Below, in pieces: positions 14,970 to 23,444 of a stretch of DNA of 64,000 nt. The stretch lies in NCBI RefSeq assembly GCF_039729145.1, contig NZ_CP155793.1, positions 558,001-622,000 on the forward strand, given 5' to 3'. Origin of the DNA: Microbacterium sp. SY138. GTDB lineage: Bacteria > Actinomycetota > Actinomycetes > Actinomycetales > Microbacteriaceae. The notes beneath the pieces were generated by a model. That model made no database searches. It had not been told where the DNA came from and saw only the letters and a list, made by a program, of their open reading frames with translations. The position numbers were made by a program, and so were the translations under genes. Every line of letters begins with the position of its first letter. Position 1 is the first letter of the stretch.

Positions 14970-16657
14970 GCGGTCGCCCCGAGCCCGGCCGAGGCCAGCA
15001 CGCGCTGCAGCGGGGGCAGGCGCAGCCCCGCGTCGGCGAACAGCCGCTCGTCCTGCAGCAGGGTGGCGGTGGGGCCGACCGCCTGCACCCGGCCGGCCGC
15101 CAGGACCACGACGTGGCTGGTGTGCTCGGCCACGAGCTGGAGGTCGTGCGTGACGATCACGATGGTCGTGCCTTCAGCGCGCAGGCTCTGCAGCAGGTCG
15201 AGCAGCTCGGCGGCTCTGGCGCGATCCTGGCCGAACGTGGGCTCGTCGAGCGCCAGCACCCGCGGGCGGGTGATCAGGGCGGTCCCCACCGACAGTCTTC
15301 GCTTCTCGCCGCCGGAGAGCAGGAACGGATGCACGCCCGCCTTGTGCTCGAGGCCGAAGCGGGCCAGCATCTCGCCGACCCTGGTCGAGATCTCGTCATC
15401 CGATACGTGCCGCAGCCGCAGTCCGTGGGCCAGCTCGTCGAACACCGTGGGGGCGATGAACTGGTGCTCGGGATTCTGGAAGACGAACCCGATGCGCGCG
15501 GCGAGGTCGCGCGGCGATGCGGTGCCCGGATCGATCCCGTCGACCCGCACCTGGCCACGAGGCGGTGGCACGACCCCTGCGAGCGCCTGGATCAGCGTCG
15601 TCTTGCCCGCGCCGTTCGCACCGACGATCGCCGTGAGGCTGCCCGGTTCGAGATCGAGATCGATCCCGTGCAGGATCTCGGTGCGGCGTCGGCGCACGGT
15701 CAGCCCGCGAGCGCGGATGATCGGCTCGACACGTGCCGTCGCCTCGCCGGAGGGTGGAGAGATCTCGTCGGCTGCGCGCCGAGGGGTGGAGGGCGAGACG
15801 TTCTCACGATCGAGCGCTGCGGCGAGCTCCTGCGGCGACAGCGGCAGGGGGGCGAGCGAGAATCCCCGTTCCCGAAGGCGGAGTGCCGCCAGGGTGGCAG
15901 CGGGAAGCCACACTCCCATCCGGACCAGCTCATCCGCGTGGTCGCGGATGACCTCGGCGGCCGGGCCGTCGAAGGCGACCCGGCCGTCGCCGTCGAGCAC
16001 GATCGCGCGCGTGACGAAAGCCATCGCCGCGTCGAGGTTGTGCTCCACGAGCAGGATCGCGCGGTCGCCGGTCGCGACGACCTCCGAGAGGGCGGCGTAC
16101 ACGTCGTCGATGCCCTGGGGATCGAGGTTCGCCGTCGGCTCGTCGAGCACGATGAGCGGAGAGCCCATCGCCAGGGCTCCGGCGATCGCGAGTCGCTGCC
16201 TTCCGCCGCCGGAGAGGTGGTCGGGGTTCTCGTCGCGCCGTTCCCAGAGTCCGACCCGACGCAGTGCCTCCTCGACGCGACTTTCGACCACGTCGAGCGG
16301 AAGCCGCAGGTTCTCGGGGCCGAACGCGACCTCGTCGTAGACGCTGCCGGTGACGATCTGCGCATCGGGATCCTGGAAGACCATCGCGACGTGTGTGCTC
16401 AGCGTGGCCGTCTGCGCGCTGGCGGTGTCGATGCCCCCGGCTTCGACGGTGCCGACCAGCGTCGCGGGGAGGGCGTGGGGGATCAGTCCGTTGAGCGCGA
16501 GGGTGAGCGTCGACTTGCCGGAACCGGAGGGACCGAGCAGGAGCACGACCTCTCCGGCATCGATGTCGAACGTCACGTCGCGCGGCGAGGGGTGCGCCGC
16601 ATCGGCGTGGGTGAGGGAGAGGTCACGCACGCGGAGCAGGGGCGCGGATGGGCGCAC
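14966..16657 (-). CDS. ECF transporter ATPase, two ABC domains fused (YkoD-like EcfA)
   Basis: The 563-residue protein contains two complete ABC modules. The first has Walker A GPSGSGKST (about residue 35) and signature LSGGGRQRLA. The second has GANGAGKTT (about residue 345) and LSGGEKRRLS. Both have D-E at Walker B (VLDEPTA and ALDEPTF). It powers the EcfT/S-component complex. It starts at GTG 16657. A TACGAT -10 at 16679-16684 and an iron-box-like sequence at 16695-16713 lie just upstream, so it appears to be the first gene of an iron-regulated operon EcfA-EcfT-SIP-S1. Confidence 0.93.
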   Translation of the reverse strand: MRPSAPLLRVRDLSLTHADAAHPSPRDVTFDIDAGEVVLLLGPSGSGKSTLTLALNGLIPHALPATLVGTVEAGGIDTASAQTATLSTHVAMVFQDPDAQIVTGSVYDEVAFGPENLRLPLDVVESRVEEALRRVGLWERRDENPDHLSGGGRQRLAIAGALAMGSPLIVLDEPTANLDPQGIDDVYAALSEVVATGDRAILLVEHNLDAAMAFVTRAIVLDGDGRVAFDGPAAEVIRDHADELVRMGVWLPAATLAALRLRERGFSLAPLPLSPQELAAALDRENVSPSTPRRAADEISPPSGEATARVEPIIRARGLTVRRRRTEILHGIDLDLEPGSLTAIVGANGAGKTTLIQALAGVVPPPRGQVRVDGIDPGTASPRDLAARIGFVFQNPEHQFIAPTVFDELAHGLRLRHVSDDEISTRVGEMLARFGLEHKAGVHPFLLSGGEKRRLSVGTALITRPRVLALDEPTFGQDRARAAELLDLLQSLRAEGTTIVIVTHDLQLVAEHTSHVVVLAAGRVQAVGPTATLLQDERLFADAGLRLPPLQRVLASAGLGATA

Positions 16658-16678
16658 GGCGAAGTCCCGGGTCGGCGG

Positions 16679-16713
16679 ATCGTACGCTTCTAACTTAGCT
16701 GAGCCTTACCTGA
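16679..16713 (-). promoter_or_regulatory. DtxR/IdeR-type iron box over the EcfA promoter
   Basis: On the minus strand TCAGGTAAGGCTCAGCTAA (16713-16695) matches the 19-base consensus TTAGGTTAGGCTAACCTAA at 15 positions. TACGAT (16684-16679) downstream is a good -10, placing the box over the -35 where a DtxR-family repressor would block RNA polymerase when iron is plentiful. The match was made by eye. Confidence 0.6.
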
Positions 16714-16734
16714 TTCTCCATGCGGGACGAGCGC

Positions 16735-17280
16735 CTATCGGCGGGCGACGCCCGCGCGACTGAGCGCGGAACCGATCGCGAGGCCGACCGCAGTCCACGC
16801 GATCGGTCCGAGCACCGAGATCGCGAGGTAGAGGATCTGCGCCCACAGCGGCATGACCGCGAGGTGGGCGGCGAAGAACACCACGACGGCCACGAACATC
16901 CCGATGATCGCCGCCGAGATGAAGAACCGCCACGGCCCCCAGGATCGATAGCGGGTGAGGGCGGCCACCCCCTCCTGGATCAGGCCGAACAGCAGTGCCG
17001 TGCCGATGAAGCGCAGCGCCCACGCCGGGTTGAAGGCGCTCGCGATCAGGGCGGCGAACACATGAGTGATCAGCGCGACGAGCGGAAGGCGCAGCACCTC
17101 CTGCGCGATGATGCCCGGCAGCACGTGCGAGCCGAGCACCAGGCCGTAGAGGAACAGCAGGGGGCTCGCCAGCAGCACCGGCGTCACCCATCCGGCGATG
17201 CCCGCGAGGATGCCCGTCGCGACTCCGATCGCCGCGCAGACGAGCAGTACTCGGGTCGACAGGACGGAGGTACGGGCCAC
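16735..17280 (-). CDS. ECF transporter substrate-binding (S) component, YkoE-like, copy 2
   Basis: The 181-residue membrane protein has about six hydrophobic helices and shares the layout of the copy at 12666-13268 (LLASPLLFLYGLVLGSHVLPGIIAQEVLRLPLVALI against a similar early segment). The two look like diverged paralogues. It starts at GTG 17280 with TAAGCT six bases upstream, i.e. a leaderless transcript of its own, and ends 22 bases before the iron box of the EcfA operon. It may use the same EcfA/EcfT. Whether it binds the same ligand cannot be told. Confidence 0.78.
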   Translation of the reverse strand: MARTSVLSTRVLLVCAAIGVATGILAGIAGWVTPVLLASPLLFLYGLVLGSHVLPGIIAQEVLRLPLVALITHVFAALIASAFNPAWALRFIGTALLFGLIQEGVAALTRYRSWGPWRFFISAAIIGMFVAVVVFFAAHLAVMPLWAQILYLAISVLGPIAWTAVGLAIGSALSRAGVARR

Positions 17281-17286
17281 CTCTCC

Positions 17287-17292
17287 AGCTTA
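17287..17292 (-). promoter_or_regulatory. -10 element (TAAGCT) of a leaderless S-component transcript
   Basis: TAAGCT on the minus strand is followed by GGAGAG and the GTG start at 17280, six bases away. Confidence 0.45.
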
Positions 17293-17327
17293 CTGTCGAC
17301 CTATCGGGAGGGCGGCCGTGGATAACC

Positions 17328-17399
17328 CTGGTCGATCGGCGAATGCCGACTGGTCGATCGACCAGATCTCGCGTCGATCGCTGAGGGCGGGACTATGTT
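17328..17399 (+). promoter_or_regulatory. Promoter region of the subtilisin-like protease with three GTCGATCG octamers
   Basis: GTCGATCG occurs at 17331, 17353 and 17373, spaced 22 and 20 bases, close to two helical turns. The middle copy lies in the perfect palindrome CTGGTCGATCGACCAG (17350-17365), and the first also reads CTGGTCGATCG. TATGTT (17394-17399) is a plausible -10 just downstream. A small hairpin CGGTGCA/TGCACCG follows in the leader. Confidence 0.5.
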
Positions 17400-17447
17400 G
17401 GCCGCGGTGCAGCAACGCGGTTGCACCGTGATCATCGGGAGCACCAC

Positions 17448-20400
17448 ATGGGTCGAACACCCCTCCGGATGGCAGCGGCCGCCACCCTGGCCACGCTGTT
17501 CATCGCATCGACAGCAACCACCGGCTACGCCGCGACGGAGGAGGTGACGCACCCCGTCCCCGTCGCAGGAACCCCCGGACATTACATCGTCGTGATGAAG
17601 TCGGATCCGCTCGCCACCTATGAGGGCGACGTGAAGGGGCTGAAGGCCACCAAGCCCGCTGAAGGCGAGCAGCTCGAGACGCAGTCGCAGGATTCGCAGC
17701 GCTACGTCGAGCACCTCCAGACCGAGCAGACCGACCTCGTCAGCGACATCGGCGTGACCCCCGACACGACGTATCAGGTGGTGCTGAACGGGTTCAGCGC
17801 CGACCTCAGCGGCGAACAGGTCGATGCGCTCCGTGCCTCGAAGGACGTGCTCGGTGTCTACCCCGACGAGATCCGCCACCCCGATGCGCAGACCTCGACC
17901 GACTACCTCGGTCTCGGCGACGACCGCAAGGGCCGCGGCGGCGTGTGGCAGCAGACCGGAGGAGTCGAGAAGGCCGGAGAAGGCGTCGTCGTCGGTGTGA
18001 TCGACACCGGCATCGCCCCCGAGCACCCCTCCTTCGAGGGCAAGAAGATCAAGAAGCAGAAGCAGCAGAACACTCGCAACAAGGGTGGTCAGCCCTACAC
18101 CGACGGCACCTACGTCTACTTCGACAAGTCCGACGGTGGCCAGTTCCAGGCCGCGATGGTCGAGGGCCAGGACTGGGACAAGAGCGACTACTCCTCGAAG
18201 CTCATCGGCGGGCAGTACTTCTACGCCGGAGCCGAGGCCGCCGGGTTCGACTTCCAGTACGACTACCTCTCGCCGCGTGACGGCGACGGCCACGGCTCGC
18301 ACACCGCGAGCACTGCCGCGGGCAACTTCAAGGTCAAGGCCAGCATCGAGAACGTCGATTTCGGGACGGTCTCGGGAGTCGCACCGGCCGCGAAGATCTC
18401 GGCCTACAAGGCCTGCTACGTCGGCCCCGACACGTCGACCAAGGACGATGACATCTGCGCGCAGAGCGACCTCATCGCCGCGATCGATCAGGCTGTCGCC
18501 GACGGCGTCGACGTGATCAACTACTCCATCGGCGGCGGCGCCGCCAGCACTGTGATGGCCCCGGAGGACCTCGCATTCTTCAACGCCGCAGCTGCCGGCG
18601 TCTTCGTCGCGACCAGCGCCGGCAACGACGGCCCCGCCCCGGTCACGGCCGACCACGCATCGCCCTGGTACACGACCGTCGCCGCCTCGACCATCCCGAC
18701 CTGGGAGGGCACCGTGCAGTTCGACGGGTTCGCGCAGGCCGGAGCCTCGGTGAGCGTGCCGTTCGGTCAGAGGGTCACCGGCCCGTCCATCGCCGCCGTC
18801 GATGCCTCCGCAGCAGGAGCGAAGGATCCGCAGCTCTGCCTGCCCGGCACCCTCGATCCGGCCAAGGTCGCCGGACACATCGTGGTCTGCGACCGTGGCG
18901 GCAACGCCCGCGCCGAGAAGTCGCAGGTCGTGAAGGATGCCGGGGGCATGGGCATGGTCCTCGTGAACGTGCCCGGTGGCGCCGACTCGCTCGACAACGA
19001 CTTCCACTCGGTGCCGACCGTGCACCTGAACGCGGTGCACCGCGCCGCGGTGCTCGCGTACGTGCAGGGCGGCGTGGATCGTCCGATCACGCTCGTCGGG
19101 GAGAACACCACGGGCGTCACCACCCCGACGCCGCAGATCGCAGGCTTCTCGAGCCGTGGACCGATGCTGGCAGACGGCAGCGACGTGATGAAGCCGGACA
19201 TCGCGGCTCCCGGCGTCGCGATCCTCGCGGCGACCGAGAACGCTCCGGGCGAGAAGCCGACCTTCGGCATCCTCTCCGGCACGTCCATGGCCTCGCCGCA
19301 CGTCGCGGGTCTCGCGGCCCTGTACCTCGGTGAGCGCCCGAAGGCGACGCCCGCCGAGATCAAGTCGGCGATGATGACCACCGCCTACGACACGGTGCTG
19401 CCCGACGGATCGAAGAACACGAACCCGTTCGAGCAGGGTGCGGGTCAGGTCGATCCGAAGCGGTACCTGAACCCGGGTCTGCTCTACCTCAACGGTGTGA
19501 AGGACTGGGCGGCGTTCCTCGACGGGAAGGGGTTGTCGGACTTCCCCGGCATCGATCCCATCGACGGCAGCGATCTGAACCAGGCGTCGATCTCGATCGG
19601 CTCGCTGACCAGCGCGCAGACCGTCACCCGCACGGTCACCTCGACCGAGAAGGGCACGTTCACCGCCAAGGCCTCCGTGCCGGGAGTGAACATCAAGGTC
19701 ACGCCGCAGCAGCTGAAGTTCGATCGCCCCGGTCAGACGAAGACCTTCACGGTCACGTTCGACAACGCGAGCGCTCCGGTGGAGCAGTGGGCCACGGGTT
19801 CGCTGACCTGGACGAGTGCAAAGAACTCGGTGCGCTCTCCGATCGCGCTGTTCCCGGTCACGGCCGATGCTCCGGCCGAGGTCACGGGCAGTGGTGTCGA
19901 CGGCAGTACGTCGGTGGACATCACCCCCGGTCTCACCGGAGATCTGGCGCTCGGACTCTCGGGTCTGACTCCGTTCGAGCTGCTCGCCGATGCGGACAAC
20001 CCGGTCGAGGGTCACTCGGGTGACGAGAAGTCGGGTGATGCGAACAAGGACGTGTCGTGGATCGTGAACGTGCCGGAGGGTACGACGCTCTCGCGGTTCG
20101 ACCTCGACTCGTCCGATGACAAGGGCAGCGATCTCGACCTCACCGTGTACCGCGTGGTGGGCCCGGACGACCTGCAGTACTACCAGCGCTGGCGCTCGGC
20201 GACCGGCTCGGCGGATGAGCAGGTCACGATCCCGTCGCCGACGGCGGGTACGTACCTCGTGGTGGCCAACATCTACTCGACGACGGGCCCGATGACGTGG
20301 GACATGACCTACGCCAACGTGCTGCCCGACGGCGAGGGAGACCTGACCGCCACGCCGAACCCGCTCGCCGCGGTCCGCGGCACGCAGACGTCGTACGACC

Positions 20401-20681
20401 TCAGCTGGACCGGCCTGGCCGCCGGCACCCGCTACCTCGGGGTCGTGCAGTACGGCGAGTCGGATGTCCGCACCGTGCTGACGGTCGACGTGCCGCAGGC
20501 GAAGGCTCCGGAGACCCCGGCGCCCGAGACTCCGGCGCCCGAGACTCCGGCGCCCGAGACTCCGGCGCCCGAGACTCCCGCGCCGGAGACTCCGGCTCCG
20601 GAGACGACCGCGCCGGCGACTCCCGCACCGCAGACGTCGGCGCCGGCGACTCCCGCACCGCGAGGGGAGAAGCGGGAGTAA
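17448..20681 (+). CDS. Secreted subtilisin-like serine protease (S8 family) with PA insert and Pro/Glu-rich tail
   Basis: The 1077-residue protein has a signal peptide at residues 1-30 (MGRTPLRMAAAA...TTGYA), an I9-type propeptide to about residue 150, and an S8 catalytic domain with Asp186 (VIDTG), His282 (GHGSHTAS), Asn393 (SAGNDGP) and Ser613 (GTSMASPH). A protease-associated (PA) insert lies around residues 440-560, FN3-like C-domains follow, and the protein ends in APETP repeats. It is expected to be exported and self-processed to degrade proteins outside the cell. No LPxTG-like signal or C-terminal membrane helix is seen, so the tail may bind the wall non-covalently. ATG 17448 follows CGGGAG; the alternative at 17421 adds nine polar residues. 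Confidence 0.95.
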   Translation: MGRTPLRMAAAATLATLFIASTATTGYAATEEVTHPVPVAGTPGHYIVVMKSDPLATYEGDVKGLKATKPAEGEQLETQSQDSQRYVEHLQTEQTDLVSDIGVTPDTTYQVVLNGFSADLSGEQVDALRASKDVLGVYPDEIRHPDAQTSTDYLGLGDDRKGRGGVWQQTGGVEKAGEGVVVGVIDTGIAPEHPSFEGKKIKKQKQQNTRNKGGQPYTDGTYVYFDKSDGGQFQAAMVEGQDWDKSDYSSKLIGGQYFYAGAEAAGFDFQYDYLSPRDGDGHGSHTASTAAGNFKVKASIENVDFGTVSGVAPAAKISAYKACYVGPDTSTKDDDICAQSDLIAAIDQAVADGVDVINYSIGGGAASTVMAPEDLAFFNAAAAGVFVATSAGNDGPAPVTADHASPWYTTVAASTIPTWEGTVQFDGFAQAGASVSVPFGQRVTGPSIAAVDASAAGAKDPQLCLPGTLDPAKVAGHIVVCDRGGNARAEKSQVVKDAGGMGMVLVNVPGGADSLDNDFHSVPTVHLNAVHRAAVLAYVQGGVDRPITLVGENTTGVTTPTPQIAGFSSRGPMLADGSDVMKPDIAAPGVAILAATENAPGEKPTFGILSGTSMASPHVAGLAALYLGERPKATPAEIKSAMMTTAYDTVLPDGSKNTNPFEQGAGQVDPKRYLNPGLLYLNGVKDWAAFLDGKGLSDFPGIDPIDGSDLNQASISIGSLTSAQTVTRTVTSTEKGTFTAKASVPGVNIKVTPQQLKFDRPGQTKTFTVTFDNASAPVEQWATGSLTWTSAKNSVRSPIALFPVTADAPAEVTGSGVDGSTSVDITPGLTGDLALGLSGLTPFELLADADNPVEGHSGDEKSGDANKDVSWIVNVPEGTTLSRFDLDSSDDKGSDLDLTVYRVVGPDDLQYYQRWRSATGSADEQVTIPSPTAGTYLVVANIYSTTGPMTWDMTYANVLPDGEGDLTATPNPLAAVRGTQTSYDLSWTGLAAGTRYLGVVQYGESDVRTVLTVDVPQAKAPETPAPETPAPETPAPETPAPETPAPETPAPETTAPATPAPQTSAPATPAPRGEKRE
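20506..20660 (+). repeat. 15-base tandem repeat encoding APETP units
   Basis: About ten copies of a 15-base unit close to GAGACTCCGGCGCCC encode the Ala-Pro-Glu-Thr-Pro tail of the protease. The central copies are identical, which makes slippage and length variation likely. Confidence 0.8.
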
Positions 20682-20696
20682 TACGGAAGCACGACA

Positions 20697-20736
20697 GCAC
20701 GGCACCCCGTGGTCGAACGACCACGGGGTGCCGTGC
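20697..20736 (+). terminator. Very strong hairpin terminator after the S8 protease
   Basis: A perfect 19-bp stem (20697-20715 with 20718-20736) around GGCACCCCGTGGTCG has an AA tip. It lies 15 bases after the stop codon. Confidence 0.85.
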
Positions 20737-20865
20737 TGCGCGGGCGCATCCGTTCACCGCGTGAACGGCGCCGCTCGTCGCAGCACCTGCTCCCTCGGTC
20801 CTCTCCGACGGCGTCGTCTTCCTAACGTGGGGGAACGCAACGTCGCGTACCCCGAGGAGACCCCC

Positions 20866-23151
20866 ATGACCGCACCTTCGTCGCGCCGCCGCGACGGCGC
20901 CGGACTCGTCGACGACGAGCCCGTGATCGTCACCGATCCGAAACTCCCCTCCGTCGCCCTCACCGAAGAGCATCACGAGAAGGCGAACCGCTGGACCCTG
21001 CCGAAGATCATCCTGTGGGCCGCGATCGCCCTGCTGGGTGCCGTCGCCTGGACCATGCTCGCGATCGTGCGCGGCGAGACCGTCAACGCGATCTGGTTCG
21101 TGTTCGCGGCGGTCTGCACGTACCTGATCGGCTACCGGTTCTACTCCAAGGTGATCGAGAAGTACATCACCCGGCCCGATGACCGCAGGGCGACTCCCGC
21201 CGAGGTCAAGCAGGACGGCAAGGACTACGTCCCCACCGACCGCCGTGTGCTCTACGGTCACCACTTCGCCGCGATCGCCGGCGCCGGCCCGCTCGTCGGA
21301 CCCGTGCTCGCCGCGCAGATGGGGTACCTGCCCGGCACGATCTGGATCATCGTCGGCGTCGTGCTCGCCGGCGCCGTGCAGGACTACACGGTGCTCTTCT
21401 TCTCGATGCGCCGCGGCGGCCGCACGATCGGTCAGATGGCCCGCCAGGAGCTCGGCAAGATCGGCGGCACCGCGGCGATCATCGCCTCGCTGCTGATCAT
21501 GCTGATCATCGTCGCCATCCTCGCCCTCGTCGTCGTCAACGCGCTCGGCGAGAGCCCCTGGGGCGTCTTCTCGGTCGCCATGACCATCCCGATCGCCCTC
21601 TTCATGGGCGTGTACCTGCGTTATCTCCGCCCCGGCAAGGTCACCGAGGTCTCGATCATCGGCTTCGCCCTGCTGATGGCGGCGATCATCGGCGGCGGAT
21701 GGGTCGCCGGCACCGAGTGGGGTCAGGCGATCTTCCACCTCGACCGCACCACCATCGCCTGGGGCATCATCGTCTACGGCTTCATCGCCGCCGTGCTCCC
21801 GGTCTGGCTGCTGCTCGCCCCGCGCGACTATCTGTCGACCTTCATGAAGATCGGCGTGATCGTCATGCTCGCCGGAGCCATCGTGCTGGTGCGCCCCGAG
21901 ATCACGGTCCCCGCGGTCAGCATCTTCGGCGAGAACGGCATGGGTCCGGTGTTCGCCGGTCCGCTCTTCCCCTTCCTGTTCGTGACGATCGCGTGCGGGG
22001 CGCTCTCCGGGTTCCATGCGCTGATCGCCTCCGGAACGACCCCGAAGCTCATCGAGAAGGAGCGCCAGACGCGCTTCATCGGCTACGGCGGCATGCTCAT
22101 GGAGTCGTTCGTCGCGATCATGGCCCTCGTCGCCGCGATCTCGATCGACCAGGGCATCTACTTCGCGATGAACGCACCGACGGCGGCGACAGGCGGCACG
22201 GTCGAAGGGGCCGTCGCCTTCGTGAACTCGCTGGGGCTGACGGGGGTGAATCTCACGCCCGAGATGCTCACCGGCACGGCGGCCGCGGTCGGCGAGGAGT
22301 CGATCGTGTCCCGCACCGGTGGCGCCCCGACGCTCGCCCTCGGACTCGCGCACATCATGCAGCAGGCCCTCGGCGGTCAGGCGCTCATGGCGTTCTGGTA
22401 CCACTTCGCGATCATGTTCGAGGCGCTGTTCATCCTCACCGCAGTGGATGCCGGTACACGCGTCGCCCGCTTCATGCTGCAGGACTCGATCGGCGCCTGG
22501 TTCCCCAAGTTCCGCGACGTCTCGTGGCGCCCCGGCGTCTGGATCTGCACGGCGATCATGGTGGCCGGATGGGGCGCGATCCTCATCCTCGGTGTCACCG
22601 ACCCGCTCGGCGGCATCAACACCTTCTTCCCGCTGTTCGGCATCGCCAACCAGCTGCTCGCCGCGATCGCGCTCGCCGTGGTGCTGGCCATCGTCGCCAA
22701 GCGCGGCCGCAGCTACTTCAAGTGGTTGTGGATCATCGCCCTGCCGCTGGCGTTCACCGCGGTCGTGACCATCACGGCGTCGCTCTACAAGATCGCCTCT
22801 CCGGTGCCGGCCATCGGCTACTGGGCGAACCACTTCCGCTACGTCGCGGCCCGCGACAGCGGAGACACCTCACTCGGCGAGCCGCAGGTGCTCGACGCGG
22901 TCATCCGCAACACCGCCGTGCAGGGCACGCTGTCGATCATCTTCGTGACCCTGGCGATCATCGTGATGGTGACCGCTGTGATCGTCACGATCAGGGCCAT
23001 CCGCAACGGCGGCGGCGAGAACACCGAGGAGCCGCCCGTGGCCTCGCGCCGCTTCGCCCCGGCCGGATTCCTGCCGAGCGCCGAAGAACGTGAGCTCGAG
23101 AAGCAGTGGGAGCCGATCCTCGCCGACGAGCGCAAGGCGTCGACCCACTGA
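20866..23151 (+). CDS. cstA: Carbon starvation protein A family monocarboxylate (pyruvate/peptide) transporter
   Basis: The 761-residue membrane protein has about 16-18 hydrophobic helices and CstA-family landmarks: GHHFAAIAGAGPLVGPVLAAQMGYLPG, ALSGFHALIASGTTPK, DAGTRVARFMLQD and FPLFGIANQLLAAIAL. CstA/BtsT proteins take up pyruvate, and peptides in some species, under carbon limitation. ATG 20866 (MTAPSSRRRDG) follows GAGGAG; the longer frame overlaps the terminator of the preceding gene. The YbdD-like partner gene follows after 16 bases, as in E. coli cstA-ybdD and btsT-yjiX, and a LytS/LytTR pair comes next. Pyruvate is the most likely substrate. Confidence 0.95.
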   Translation: MTAPSSRRRDGAGLVDDEPVIVTDPKLPSVALTEEHHEKANRWTLPKIILWAAIALLGAVAWTMLAIVRGETVNAIWFVFAAVCTYLIGYRFYSKVIEKYITRPDDRRATPAEVKQDGKDYVPTDRRVLYGHHFAAIAGAGPLVGPVLAAQMGYLPGTIWIIVGVVLAGAVQDYTVLFFSMRRGGRTIGQMARQELGKIGGTAAIIASLLIMLIIVAILALVVVNALGESPWGVFSVAMTIPIALFMGVYLRYLRPGKVTEVSIIGFALLMAAIIGGGWVAGTEWGQAIFHLDRTTIAWGIIVYGFIAAVLPVWLLLAPRDYLSTFMKIGVIVMLAGAIVLVRPEITVPAVSIFGENGMGPVFAGPLFPFLFVTIACGALSGFHALIASGTTPKLIEKERQTRFIGYGGMLMESFVAIMALVAAISIDQGIYFAMNAPTAATGGTVEGAVAFVNSLGLTGVNLTPEMLTGTAAAVGEESIVSRTGGAPTLALGLAHIMQQALGGQALMAFWYHFAIMFEALFILTAVDAGTRVARFMLQDSIGAWFPKFRDVSWRPGVWICTAIMVAGWGAILILGVTDPLGGINTFFPLFGIANQLLAAIALAVVLAIVAKRGRSYFKWLWIIALPLAFTAVVTITASLYKIASPVPAIGYWANHFRYVAARDSGDTSLGEPQVLDAVIRNTAVQGTLSIIFVTLAIIVMVTAVIVTIRAIRNGGGENTEEPPVASRRFAPAGFLPSAEERELEKQWEPILADERKASTH

Positions 23152-23167
23152 TGTCGATCCCCCTGAG

Positions 23168-23413
23168 ATGGCCGACACCATGAGGCGGACGGATGCCGCG
23201 ACCTCCCTCCTGCGGACGCTGCTCAGTGCCGTGGCGCGGGCTGGTCGCGGCATCCGGTGGTACATGACGACCCTGATGGGCGACACCGCCTATGCGACCT
23301 ACGTCGCCCATCAGCGTCGGCAGCATCCGGAGGAGGAGCCGCTGACCGAACGGCAGTTCTGGCGGCAGCGGATGGACGACCAGGATCGCAACCCCGGTGC
23401 CCGCTGCTGCTGA
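23168..23413 (+). CDS. YbdD/YjiX-family small protein (CstA partner)
   Basis: The 81-residue protein contains the diagnostic DUF466 sequence RWYMTTLMGDTAYATYVAHQRRQHPEEEPLTERQFW. Small basic proteins of this family are encoded directly after CstA-type transporters and are thought to be needed for their activity or membrane function. ATG 23168 (MADTMRRTDA) gives the family's usual size. Compared with the ~65-residue E. coli members it has an extra ~20-residue N-terminus and a short tail ending ...GARCC with two cysteines. Confidence 0.88.
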   Translation: MADTMRRTDAATSLLRTLLSAVARAGRGIRWYMTTLMGDTAYATYVAHQRRQHPEEEPLTERQFWRQRMDDQDRNPGARCC

Positions 23414-23432
23414 GCGCAGCCACGCCGGTGCC

Positions 23433-23438
23433 TAGGCT
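23433..23438 (+). promoter_or_regulatory. -10 element (TAGGCT) of a leaderless sensor-kinase transcript
   Basis: TAGGCT is followed by GGGACC and ATG 23445, six bases later. It gives the kinase/regulator/symporter genes a promoter separate from cstA. Confidence 0.5.
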
Positions 23439-23444
23439 GGGACC

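Noticed and set aside
16658..16734. TPP riboswitch before the YkoE/YkoD-like ECF genes
   Set aside because: The conserved CUGAGA and GAUAAUGCC-type thi-box elements are not present in this gap, nor in 17281-17447. The sequence is better explained by an iron box and promoter.
17301..20705. An 1134-codon minus-strand frame opposite the S8 protease
   Set aside because: The plus frame carries an intact catalytic triad and signal peptide; the minus frame is low-complexity.
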